Both the position numbers and the translations under genes were made by a program. Positions 10,901-20,417 of a DNA stretch of 64,000 bases are shown here, piece by piece. The stretch lies in NCBI RefSeq assembly GCF_029867415.1, contig NW_026705927.1, positions 1 through 64,000 of the forward strand, in the 5' to 3' direction. The DNA comes from Vicia villosa. Taxonomy: Eukaryota > Streptophyta > Magnoliopsida > Fabales > Fabaceae. Every line of letters begins with the position of its first letter. Positions within the stretch are counted from its first letter, which is position 1. The notes beneath the pieces were generated by a model, which was given only the letters and a program-made list of their open reading frames with translations, did no database searches and was not told where the DNA came from.

Positions 10901-11341
10901 TTAAGTGTGATTCCTTTGGACAAGATTGATATCTTTCTCATCTTTGTCTAGGTTACTATTTGTTGCCATAGGTGTGTCAATCTCCTTTGCCTCACTCATT
11001 CCAAATCTTTTAAGCAACTCTGTACAGTACTTGGTTTGACTTACGAAAGTTCCATGACTAAGTTGCTTGATTTGTAGGCCAAGGAAGAAATTCAGCTCTC
11101 CCATGAGACTCATCTCAAATTCACTCTGCATAAGCTTAGAAAATTCTTTGACAAGTTTTGCATTAGTCGATCCAAATATAATATCATCTACATAAACTTG
11201 AACTAAGAGTACATCTTTATCTTTTCTTTTAATGAAGAGAGTAGTGTCAACTTTACCCCTAGAGTATCCTTGACTAAGTAGAAATTTGCTCAACCGTTCA
11301 TACCAAGCCCGAGGGGCTTGTTTGAGACCGTATAAAGCACG
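10901..11341 (-). pseudogene. pol: Copia-A RT, active-site and thumb part
   Basis: Contains GLKQAPRAWYERLSKFLL, the catalytic YVDD at 11194-11183, and ELNFFLGLQIKQ through TKYCTELLKRFGM. It is separated from the upstream RT by an in-frame TAG near 11345. After DEKDINLV the frame jumps to QRNHT: compared with copia-B in this window, about 40 codons covering YRGMIGSLLYLTASRPD are missing, so a deletion lies near 10915-10930. Confidence 0.85.
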
Positions 11342-13200
11342 CTACAGCTTATGAACATGAGTTGGATACATGTAATTCTCAAAGCCGGGTGGCTGAGCGA
11401 CATAGACTTCATCATTTATATAGCCATTTAGAAAGGCACTTTTAAGATCCATTTGAAATAGTTTAAAATCTTTTGAACAAGCATAGGCAAGTAAGAGGCG
11501 AATAGCTTCGAGACGTGCTACGGGAGTGTATGTCTCTTCATAATCAATACCTTCCTCTTGATTGTAATCTTGGGCAACTAATCTAGCTTTATTTCTAGTA
11601 ATAACTCCGTTTTCATCAAGTTTGTTACGAAAAACCCATCTAGTGCCGATTACTTGATGATCTCCCGGATGAGGGACTAGGTCCCAAACATCATTCCGTT
11701 TAAATTGGTTTAATTCTTCTTGCATGGAAATTAGCCAATGCTCATCAAGTAATGCGTCCTTAGCGTTTTTCGGCTCAACTTGTGAAACGAAAGCAAAATG
11801 ATGACAAAAGTTACTTATCTTGGAGCGTGTTGTAACGCCCTTTGAGATGTCCCCTATTATGTTGTCAATTGGATGATCTTTCACATTTGTCCAGGCCTTA
11901 GGAAGTTCTTCATTGTTTGAGATGCTTTCTTTTTCATTATCATCATGAGACTCATCTTTCTCTTTCTCAGCATCTTTCTTCACAATAGTTTCACTCTCGT
12001 CTTCCTTATCTTTGACAATGTCTTCAGTAGATGGACCCGCACTATTAAAAGATAGACCTTTCTCGACATATTTTGTATAAGATTCATCAAATGACACATG
12101 TACTGACTCTTCTACTATAAGTAATCTTTTGTTGTATATCCTATATGCTTTGCTAGATTGTGAGTAACCAAGAAAGATGCCTTCATCAGCTTTAGCATCG
12201 AATTTCCCAAGATTATCCTTACCATTGTTCAATACAAAACACTTGCAATCGAATACATGGAGATGTGACACATTTGGTTTTCTACCTTTTAGTAATTCAT
12301 ATGGCGTTTTGTTTAGTATAGGACGTATTATTATCCTATTCAAAACATAACACGCGGTGCTAATCGCGTCAGCCCAGAAATACTTAGGAAGACTACCCTC
12401 ATTTAGCATTGTTCTTGCCAACTCCTCTAGAACACGATTTTTACGTTCAACCACACCGTTTTGTTGTGGTGTTCTAGGAGCTGAAAAGTTATGCTCAATT
12501 CCATGTTTATCACAGTATTTTTCAAAAAGATAGTTTTCAAATTCTCCATCGTGATCACTTCGAACTGCAACTATTTTGGTGTTCATTTTATTTTGACATA
12601 ATCTTGCAAATTGCGTGAAAGCTGGAAAAGTTTGATCCTTACTAGGTAGAAAGATTGTCCAACAAAATCTAGAGTAATCATCGACAATGACAAAACCATA
12701 GATGTTTCCACCTATTCTTTTAGTCCTTGAAGGGCCAAAGAGATCCATGTGAAGGAGTTCAAGAGGGCGCGATGTTGAAACCACGTTCTTTGATTTAAAC
12801 GAGGTTTTCGTTTGCTTTCCCTTTTGACAAGCATCACATAGATGATCTTTTGAAAACTTTATTTTTGGTAAGCCGATTACTAAGTCTTTTGTGACAACCT
12901 TGTTAAGTAAGTCAAAATTTATGTGGGCGAGGCGTCTATGCCAAAGCCATGAGTCTTCGCCTAGAGCAATTAGACACTTGGTACTAGACTTAGATACTTT
13001 GTCCAAGTTTAGCATATAGATGTTGTTTACTCTTAAGCCATTAAACATAACGTCTCTTTTCTTAGTATGTTCTATTGTGCAACCAGAAATTGTAAATGTC
13101 ACTTTGAAATCTTTGTCGCACAATTGACTTATACTTAAGAGATTATGTTTAAGACCTTCTACTAGAAATACATCAGTTATAGTTGTGGTAGAGGGGTTAC
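11342..13200 (-). pseudogene. pol: Copia-A integrase and N-terminal RT
   Basis: A 593-codon open stretch (13123-11342) plus upstream residues in the same protein. It holds the GAG-pre-integrase zinc module (WHRRLAHINFD, LCDACQKGK) and the integrase core with D (LLHMDLFGP), D (VRSDHDGEFE) and E (NGVVERKNR). After the C-terminal domain (GIFLGYSQSSKAYRIYN) and an acidic linker comes RT (WDLVPHPGDHQVIGTRWVFRNKLDENG, QMDLKSAFLNGYINDEVYVAQPPGF). A frameshift near 13216 separates it from protease, and a TAG ends it at 11342. Confidence 0.87.
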
Positions 13201-13565
13201 CTACACTTCCTTTACCAAGTATAGTCCCCGATTGTTATCTCCATAGGTGACATACCCCTTTTTCTTTGCGTGAAACTCAACGAAAAGTGATATGTCTCCC
13301 GTCATGTATCCTGAACATCCGCTATCAAGGAACCACAACCTTTCGGCAATGTCAAGACACTTTTCCTGCAAAATTAATTTAGAGAGGGAGGTCCCCAATT
13401 TTCATTGGGTCCTTGGTAGTGAGTACATAATTTGTTGCACTTGGGCAACCATTGAAATACTCCTTTAGGAACCAAAATCCTCCTAAATTTGCATTTTTCA
13501 ATGGTATGACCCTTTTTGCAACAATAGTGACAGGTAATATGATGAGAATATGTTGTTTTGCTAGT
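13201..13565 (-). pseudogene. pro: Copia-A second zinc knuckle and protease
   Basis: A CX2C-type knuckle (CHYCCKKGHTIEKC) is encoded on the - strand at about 13532-13491. The protease active site LDSGCSGYMTGD follows around 13330-13295, keeping the catalytic D-S-G. The knuckle and the protease are in different frames in this copy, so at least one indel lies between them. Confidence 0.7.
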
Positions 13566-13975
13566 TTATACTTTTGGTACAAAAGTGTATTTACTATATA
13601 AAGGAGTATACGATCTTTTGAACTTATTTGGATCAACCGCAAAAGTCACTTTTGGTTGTAGAGCCTTGTCTAATTTGGCTTTTAGATCTCTTACTTCTTT
13701 TTGCCAAATATGACATGTCTCACAACCAAACCATGATGTAGGATCTATCTCAACTTTATCCTTTTGAATATCTAGCATAGATTGTTTTAAAGGTTCCATA
13801 TCCTTTTCGGTTTTCTCAACTTTTGATTCAAGATATGAAAAGATTTTCTTATTTGAGGCCAAAAGTTTGAAAGCTTCAATTGCATCTCTATGTAATTCTT
13901 CAAAAGCAAGTTTTAATTGAGAATGAGATACTTTATCTACAAGTTCAGGTTTAAGATGACTTACACGTTTCTTTT
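13566..13975 (-). pseudogene. gag: Copia-A gag C-terminal coiled-coil region
   Basis: A Lys/Glu-rich segment with heptad-like spacing (LAFEELHRDAIEAFKLL, YLESKVEKTEKDMEPLKQSMLDIQK) followed by WFGCETCHIWQKEVRDLKAKLDKAL. This resembles the coiled-coil tail between the two zinc knuckles of SIRE-type gag. It is shifted relative to the upstream gag frame by an indel near 13975. Confidence 0.65.
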
Positions 13976-15087
13976 TCTTGTGCTGATTCTTCTTCATCGC
14001 TTGATGAGCTTTCACTAGATGAATCACTTTCCCATGCTATGTAGGCTCTTCTAGATTTGTTGTGACCTTTTCTTTGGTTCTTCTCTTTCTCCTTCTTAAG
14101 GTATGGACAATCCGGTTTGTAGTGACCGACTTTTCCACAATTGAAGCAAGGACCTTTGATCTTTCCTTTGTTATTGTCATCTTGTTTGAACTTGTTTGAT
14201 TGCTTTCTATAGTTGATCAAGCCTTTGTCGGAATGTTTTGCTCCATTTTTCTTTAGGTATTTGTTGTATCTTCGCACAAACAGTCTCATTTCCTCATCAT
14301 CATAGTCTTCATCATCACTTGTATCACTATCCTCTAGCTCTTGTCTTGAGGTCTTGGAGCTTGAAGCTTTTAGAGCTATTGACTTCTTCTCTACCTCTTT
14401 CTCCATGTTCTTCTCTTTCTTTGCCCTTTTCTCATGCATGTCAAGGCATTTAAGATGTTGTTCATGTTCTTCTAGTTTACCAAAGAGAGTGGTAATGTCT
14501 AAGGTATTTAGATCATTTGCTTCCTTTATTGCCGTAACCTTGGGTTGCCATTCCCTGTTCAAGCATCTCAAGATTTTGTTAGTAGCAATTGCATTGGAAA
14601 CAGGTCTATCAAGAGAGTTTAAACGATTTTTCAAATGAACGAATCTCTTTTGCATGTTTTTGATGGATTCACCATCTTCCAAGTGAAAGAGTTCGAACTC
14701 TTGAGTTAACGTATTGATTCTAGCTAGTTTGACATCATTTGTTCCCTCATGGGCAACTTGCAATGTGTCCCACATAGCTTTAGCGGATCTACAATGGGAA
14801 ACGCGATAGTATTCATCAACTCCTAGAGTTGAGATTAGAATGTTTCTCGCTTTCCAATCGTATCCATATCTCTTTTCATCTTCAGCATCCCAAGTATTTT
14901 CTGGTTTTGGAACAACGGCACCAGCTGCATTTGTCATGGTGATCTGAAAGGGACCATTGACAATTACTGTCTGGATGTTCCTATCAATGGCATTGATGTG
15001 AACACACATACAATCCTACCAATAGCCATAGTTTTCACCGTTGAAAACTGGAGCTCTATTGTGAGCCTCTTTAGGTCCGGAATCCAT
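13951..15087 (-). pseudogene. gag: Copia-A gag
   Basis: The likely start is the ATG at 15087-15085, 54 nt inside the primer site, giving MDSGPKEAHNRAPVFNGENYGYW. An in-frame TAG at 15018-15016 follows, then an open frame to 13951. The body matches the copia gag (UBN2) family: AKAMWDTLQVAHEGTNDVK, ARINTLTQEFELF, SIKNMQKRFVHLKNRL, ILRCLNREWQPKVTAI. The knuckle CFNCGKVGHYKPDCP is near 14155-14110, followed by a Ser/Asp/Glu tail. Confidence 0.85.
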
Positions 15088-15122
15088 CTTTCCAATAAGT
15101 GTTTCACGTAGCACGGAATAAA

Positions 15123-15140
15123 CCAGAGCTCTTGATGCCA
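15123..15140 (-). other. Copia-A primer binding site
   Basis: On the - strand, two bases after the 5' LTR's terminal CA, the sequence reads TGGCATCAAGAGCTCTGG. This resembles the initiator-Met tRNA primer site used by most plant copia elements (TGGYATCAGAGC) with a one-base difference in spacing. It confirms that transcription runs leftward. Confidence 0.8.
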
Positions 15141-15142
15141 CT

Positions 15143-16634
15143 TGTTAGACGCTAGGCTTAAGGATCTAGAGGGGGGTAAATAGATCTCTCAGAGTTTTCC
15201 GGAATTATTTCAAACTTAAGCGAAAGCGGTTCTGAATCGACTTGCGTCTATTCCGGACCGCTATTGCAAGGGTTGTATATGTGATAAAACCACGAAATAA
15301 TTGGGATTAACAATGAAAGGATAGGTTATCGAATCAATTCGTTACACTGAAGAAAATTGATTAACTTCTAATTTGTTAAACCTTCGTTTGCAATGCAGTG
15401 ATAATGGAAGAAGCAAAAAGACAAACACTTAGGGATAATGTTCAAATTGATGGTGATTCAATGTGTGGTGAATTGTGATGTTTATGCAAGTTCTTAATTC
15501 ACAATTTTAACACTTGAATATTTTATCAATTTGCAATTATAACCAAATACGAACAGAACGTAAATGAAAAGATAAAAGCGACAAGAACACGATATTTGTT
15601 TAGGCAGTTCGTCGATCGTCCTCGCTACGACTACGTCTGCCCCCAATTCCAAACTGAAATTGGGAAATCTTCCATTATTGTTGAAAGCAGTTTATACAAA
15701 GAAGATAACAAAGCGATAAATAATAAACCAAATTTGTCGATCCTTTGAATCTTCTTCCCCCTTAATCTTGAGCCAGATCAAGGTCTTCCAAGATCTTCAC
15801 TTTGATCCCTTTCTGCAGTGTCTTGAATTGCTCGAACACTTGTTCTTCAATATTCACACTCAGCTGGATCCTTGATGAAGCCTCTTGATAAAAACCCCCA
15901 AAATTCACAAATCTTGGAGGACAAAACCCTCAGATTTTATTCACCAAAAACCCCACAAATCTTCACCCACTAGGAATCTTCAATTCCGTTCCATGGACGT
16001 TATCGATCTTGAACGCAAACCCTCAAAGAAAAAATGATTATGTGTAGTTGTGTTGGAGTTATGTCGATGATCGAAGATGAGAAGCCTTTGTGTATCTTTC
16101 AGTTGTTGGTGTTGAAACTTCAATAATGAACATTTGATAATATATATGAGAGCTGGTCAGTTTGAGCATACCAGATCAGCAATTTTGGCCTTTTTGATTA
16201 AATAGGTCGACCTCTTGTAGTGCTTAGGTCGACCTAATAGAGCTGGATTAAACCTGGATGAAATTCTTCCCAGTTAGGTCGACCTGTTGAAGGTTTAGGT
16301 CGACCAGAATTCTATTGAAACACGTTCTGAAGAGTTTTCTTCAGTTTAGGTCGATCTAGTTGTTATGTGAGTCGGCCTAACAGTGAGGTGTGTAAATTTC
16401 ATCATTTTAGGTCGACCTGGATTGTGAGTAGGTCGACCTATCTGTGTCATTTCTGAATCTTCCTTATTTTCCTTGTTTTGGGTCGACCTAGATGCAGAGC
16501 AGGTCGACTTGCTTTGTCTTGAATAGCCAAGCTTGCTTTTCCTTGAGTTCTTTTGCTTGTGCCTTGTTGCTTGTTTGCTTGTGAAGTTTGCCATGGATCA
16601 AAAACACCTTTGTGAGTGTGGACTTGTATTCACA
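15143..16634 (-). repeat. Copia-A LTR (5' LTR in element sense)
   Basis: Same 1,492-bp length as the left LTR, with TG...CA ends. It carries the TATA-like stretch near 16140 and the AGGTCGACCT cluster at about 16205-16511. Hand comparison with the left LTR shows scattered substitutions and no large indel. The Tat frame resumes just past it. Confidence 0.93.
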
Positions 16635-16639
16635 TGAAG
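16635..16639. repeat. Target-site duplication of copia-A, right copy
   Basis: TGAAG, identical to 6303-6307. Confidence 0.93.
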
Positions 16640-18342
16640 GTCCCTTATGCTCCAATAACGAAGCTGAATACGAAGCACTGATTGCTGGACTCGAAGCTTT
16701 GTTAGAATTGGAGGCAACTAGAGTCGAAATTAAAGGAGACTCCGAACTAGTGATCAAACAACTGACAAAGGAATACAAATGTATCAAAGAAAATTTGATC
16801 ATGTATTTTGTCATAGCAAATAGGCTGCTCAAAAAATTCGAATATGTGGAATTAAATCACGTTTCAAGATTGAATAATCAAGAAGCAAATGATTTGGCCC
16901 AGTTAGCTTCAGGATACAGGGTATCAAAGGAAAAACTAGAGGAACTGATCGAAGTGAGAGGTAGAGCAATGGCTACCAAACTTTCCCCAAGTGATCTGGA
17001 GAACTCGCAATTAGGTTTCGCTAACAAAAAGGAGTTCGAAGTGTTAAATATAGACTCCTTGGCAGACACAGATTGGAGGAGCCCAATCGTGAACTATTTA
17101 AAGGATCCTTCGACGGACACAGATAGAAAGGTAAAGTATCGAGCCTTATCGTACTTTTTGATGGGAAACAAATTGTTCAAGAAAACTCCTGAAGGAGTCT
17201 TGTTGAAATGTTTGGGTGAAGCGGAAGCTTACTTGGCTCTCTCGAACGTACATAGTGGAGCATGTGGTGCGCACCAAGCGGGGCACAAAATGAAATGGCT
17301 TTTGTTTCGATACAGAATGTATTGGCCTTCTATGTTGAAAGATTGCATAGAATTTGCAAAAGGTTGTCAAGAATGTCAAGAACATGCAGGTATTCAACAT
17401 GCTCCAGCAAATGAATTAAGTTTAATAATAAAACCATGGCCTTTCAGAGGTTGGGCACTAGACTTAATTGGAGAAATTCACCCCAAGTCTTCTAGAGGTC
17501 AGAGATATATTTTGGTAGGAATAGACTACTTCACAAAATGGGTCGAAGCGATACCACTTGCGAATGTGGATCAGGAGGCTGTGATTGAGTTTATTCAAAA
17601 ACACATTATATACAGATTCAGAATCCCAGAAAGTATAACCACAGACCAAGGATCAGTGTTCACTGGGCGAAAGATGCAAGATTTCGCCAAAGATATGGGG
17701 TTCAAGCTGTTTACCTCTACACCTTACTATGCTCAGGAAAATGGACAAGTTGAAGCAGCAAATAAGATAATAATTGGTCTTATAAAGAAACATGTAGGGA
17801 AAAAACCCAAGAATTGGCATAAAAATTTGGACCAAGCGCTTTGGGCTTGTCGAACATCGCCAAAAGAAGCTAGAAACACAACGCCTTTCCAATTGACGTT
17901 TGGACACGATGCAGTGCTTCCAGTCAAAATATACTTGCAATCAGTCAGGATCCAAAGACAAGCAGAAATTCCTCCAAATACCTACTGGGAGTTGATGATG
18001 AACGAACTAGTAGACTTGGACGAAGAAAGACTTCGAGTGTTGGAAATGATAAAGAGGCAAAAAGAAAGGGTGTCCAGAGCGTACAATAAAAAGGTGAAAG
18101 GTAAAACGTTTATCAGTAATGACTTAGTTTGGAAAGCTATTTTACCTATAGATCGAAAGAATCAGGCGTTAGGTAAATGGTCCCCACATTGGGAAGGCCC
18201 TTTTCAAATCTTAAAAGTGTTCTCAAATAACGCTTATGAGATAGAAGAATTGGCAGAAGATCGTAGAATTTTAAGGGTAAACGGGAAGTATCTGAAAAGA
18301 TACAAACCAAGCATGCACGAAGTTAAAATTGCAAAAACGTAG
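16635..18342 (+). pseudogene. pol: Tat archaeal-type RNase H (right part) and integrase
   Basis: The Tat frame resumes with NNEAEYEALIAGLEALLEL (second RNase H Glu) and IKGDSELVIKQL (Asp), then NNQEANDLAQLA (last Asp). Integrase follows: an H2C2 zinc module (HSGACGAHQAGHKM to GCQECQ, about 17250-17385), the core with D (WALDLIGEI), D (TTDQGSVF) and E (ENGQVEAAN), and the C-terminal GKWSPHWEGPFQI block. An apparent ATG at 16588 lies inside the copia-A LTR and is accidental. No stop occurs in this half, so it decayed less than the 5' half. Confidence 0.9.
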
Positions 18343-18635
18343 ATATTCAAAGGATGCTACGTAGGCCAAAATGGTTGAACAAGCACCAAAATGGCTTTAT
18401 GTTCAAGAATGTTATGTGGTAAGTAAAGTAAACACAGACAAAGCAGTATCAAAATGCATTTCATTAAGATTGGGGGAATACATTACATTTCTGGAAAAGA
18501 TTATGTTTCCAATAACAAAAGGGACTACAGAAAAGAAATATACTAGAGGTAAACAAAAGAAGGCATTCAGAAGATTTTGGATAAAAAAACTAAGACCTAT
18601 AATGCCTCTATCAAAAGCCTAAAACAACCAACCCC
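18343..18635 (+). other. Tat 3' spacer after integrase
   Basis: An 83-codon open stretch (18371-18622) is present but has no recognisable domain, and I do not call it a gene. A purine-rich GATTGGGGGAATA near 18470 resembles a polypurine tract but is not next to an LTR. Confidence 0.5.
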
Positions 18636-19118
18636 CTAGTTGATCCTTTGATCCAAACCCTCCAAGGATAGTAGAGGCAAGCTTTCTGCCTCGAACATGT
18701 CCAGAGATCCAGACCTACGCATCCTTCTCACTATTCCTTTTTTGAGGAACAGGTAGGACAAAAATCTTCCATAAGGAAGACATGCTACCATGCCTTGACG
18801 TGCAGCAGCCATGGAAACAGCTTCGACAAGCCCTTTGAAGATCAGCAGTGGAAAGTTAATTTTCTTTCCTCGAAGGGCACAGAGTAGGAATTCCAGATCC
18901 TCCATCATGATGCTATCTAGGTCATGGCTTCGTGGGCGGAAGTTGCCCACTAAAAGCTGATGCCAAATCCTAATGACTTTGGCGCTGAAAGGATCATTTT
19001 CCATAAGGGCCCTTAGCATATGGTAGGTAGTCATGTTGATGGTATTGTCATCAAATGATTCTCCATAGTTGTTGCATCTCAGCAAGTTAGAGATGGTGGA
19101 GGGAGTAATGGTGATATG
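18636..19118 (-). pseudogene. Tat antisense accessory ORF, truncated by copia-B
   Basis: On the strand opposite to pol, an open frame reads from the copia-B junction (19118) to a stop at 18636. It encodes TTYHMLRALMENDPFSAKV, IWHQLLVGNFRPRSHD, LEFLLCALRGKKINFP and CLPYGRFLSYLFL. This pattern of W/H, RPR, hydrophobic Pro and LPYG blocks resembles the 'putative plant transposon protein' domain and the copia-A accessory ORF. Antisense extra ORFs between integrase and the 3' LTR are known in Tat elements. The N-terminal part was cut off by the copia-B insertion; residues read from 19169 to 19119 belong to the LTR. Confidence 0.6.
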
Positions 19119-19703
19119 TGTTAGAACAAGATTTGTTCTGATCAATATTCTTAGTTTTGATGATAACAAGGATATGAATTTTGTGTGAGATAATGTGGTA
19201 CTCTAATACATTGCAATTTCCATTTCAGGAAATATATAAAGAGTATGCAAAAGTCAGCGCTCAGAAGCTTTGTCTCAGAAGGTTCAGCATGCAACATCAG
19301 AACATGGTCTGGCAAGACATCAGAAGATGGTCAAGGCAGAATCAGAACATGGGTCTATGGAAGCATCAGAAGAACTTGAGATCAGAAGCAGAAGCACTGA
19401 AGTTCTCATGGTATCACGCTCAGAAGCACTTCAAGGTCAGAAGACAAGAAGATGCTATGCACCAAGCTGTTTGACTCTGATGATATTCAAATATTTTATT
19501 CACAAACATCAGATCAGAAGAAAGTACAGGTGGCAGGCTACGTTGACTGACAAAAGGAACGTTGGAAGCTATTAAAGGCAACGTCAGTAGACACAGCGTG
19601 AACAAGGATCGAGGTAGTTGACAAAAGCGTGAAACATTAAATGCAATGCTGTACGGAATACGCAAAGCATTAAATGCACCCAACGGTCATCTTCTCAAGC
19701 GCC

Positions 19704-19711
19704 TATAAATA
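19704..19711 (+). promoter_or_regulatory. TATA box of copia-B LTR
   Basis: TATAAATA in a GC-poor context, 627 bp before the LTR end, dividing the TCAGAAG-rich U3 from the structured downstream part. Confidence 0.6.
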
Positions 19712-19948
19712 TGAAGTTCTGATGAGAAGCAAGTACACCAATTCTGAACGAAATTATTCTGAAAGACTTGCTGAAACGCTGTTCAAATTCAAAGCTCAGA
19801 AACTTCATCTTCATCAAAGCTCACTACATTGCTGTTGTAATATATTAGTGAGATTAAGCTTAAACGTTAAGAGAAATATCACTGTTGTGATTATAGCTTT
19901 TAAGAAGCATTGTAAAACTCTTATTTGATTACATTAATTTGTAAGTAA

Positions 19949-20140
19949 CTAGAGTGATCAAGTGTTGATCAGGATACTCTAGGAAGTCTTAGCTTGTGTC
20001 TAAGCAGTTGTAATTAGAGTGATCACGTGGTGGTCAGGATACTCTAAGAAAGTCTTAGCTTGTGTCTAAGCATTTGTTCCTGGAGTGATCAGGTTGTGAT
20101 CAGGATACTCTAGAAGACTTAGTCGCGGACTAAGTGGAAA
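19949..20140 (+). repeat. Three tandem inverted-repeat units in copia-B R/U5
   Basis: Units of about 65 bp start near 19949, 20014 and 20081. Each has an outer pair (CTAGAGT...ACTCTAG in unit 1, TTAGAGT...ACTCTAA in unit 2) and then a second hairpin (CTTAG-CTTGTGT-CTAAG). In unit 3 the second hairpin has become ACTTAGTC-GCG-GACTAAGT, an 8-bp perfect stem. Transcribed from the TATA at 19704, these would fold in the RNA leader. Confidence 0.65.
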
Positions 20141-20333
20141 ACCATTGTAATCTGTTGCGATTAGTGGATTAAATCCTCAGGTGAGGTAAATCACTCCGCG
20201 GGGGTGGACTGGAGTGGTTTAGTTAACAACGAACCAGGATAAAAATAACTGTGCAATTTATTTTTATCGTTCAAGTTTTTAAGACTACACTTATTCAAAC
20301 CCCCCCTTTCTAAGTGTTTTTCTATCCTTCAAT

Positions 20334-20351
20334 TGGCATCAGAGCACCGGT
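20334..20351 (+). other. Copia-B primer binding site
   Basis: TGGCATCAGAGCACCGGT, two bases after the LTR's terminal CA; it matches the initiator-Met tRNA primer site of plant copia elements. Confidence 0.85.
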
Positions 20352-20417
20352 TCTAAGGTGCAAGCACTTAACCGTGTTTAGAAAAGATTCAGGAAGAGAA
20401 AAACGCTTCAGTAAAAG

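Larger units (their letters stand above)
6308..16634 (-). mobile_element. Copia-A: complete Ty1/copia element nested in Tat pol
   Basis: A 10,327-bp element bounded by two 1,492-bp direct repeats with TG...CA ends and TGAAG on both sides. Genes are on the - strand: gag (15087-13951), zinc knuckle and protease, integrase-RT-RNase H (13200-10344) and a 3' accessory ORF (9617-8196). The domain order PR-INT-RT-RH, the YVDDIIFG active site, long gag and extra 3' ORF suggest the SIRE/Maximus lineage. Gag-pol carries several stops, frameshifts and a deletion, so it is not autonomous. By hand count over about 785 bp the LTRs differ by roughly 3%. Confidence 0.93.
1..19118 (+). mobile_element. Ty3/gypsy Tat-lineage retrotransposon, decayed, twice interrupted
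   Basis: An old gypsy element read on the + strand. Recognisable parts in order are gag (528-2889), a Cys-rich linker, protease (3601-4065), RT plus RNase H (4387-6150), an archaeal-type RNase H (6190-6307, resuming at 16640), integrase (to 18342) and an antisense ORF (18636-19118). The second RNase H between RNase H and integrase, the extra ORF and the FIDD form of the RT active site place it in the Tat lineage (Ogre relatives). Several stops and frameshifts show it is dead. Copia-A occupies 6308-16634 and copia-B starts at 19119, so the 3' LTR lies outside the window; no complete 5' LTR is visible. Confidence 0.85.
19119..20331 (+). repeat. Copia-B 5' LTR
   Basis: A 1,213-bp LTR beginning TGTTAGAACAAG and ending ATCCTTCA. 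TATAAATA lies at 19704-19711. Upstream, about ten TCAGAAG/TCAGAAC heptamers are packed into 19255-19520. Downstream, 19949-20140 holds three tandem units with inverted repeats. The open stretches in it are not genes. Confidence 0.85.

Noticed and set aside
13975..14640. Plus-strand ORFs opposite copia-A gag
   Set aside because: Shadow frames of the - strand gag; no conserved domain.
18371..18622. 83-codon ORF after Tat integrase
   Set aside because: No recognisable domain and random composition; treated as 3' spacer.
19181..19683. Overlapping ORFs within the copia-B LTR
   Set aside because: They arise from repeated TCAGAAG heptamers in LTR sequence, in several frames at once.
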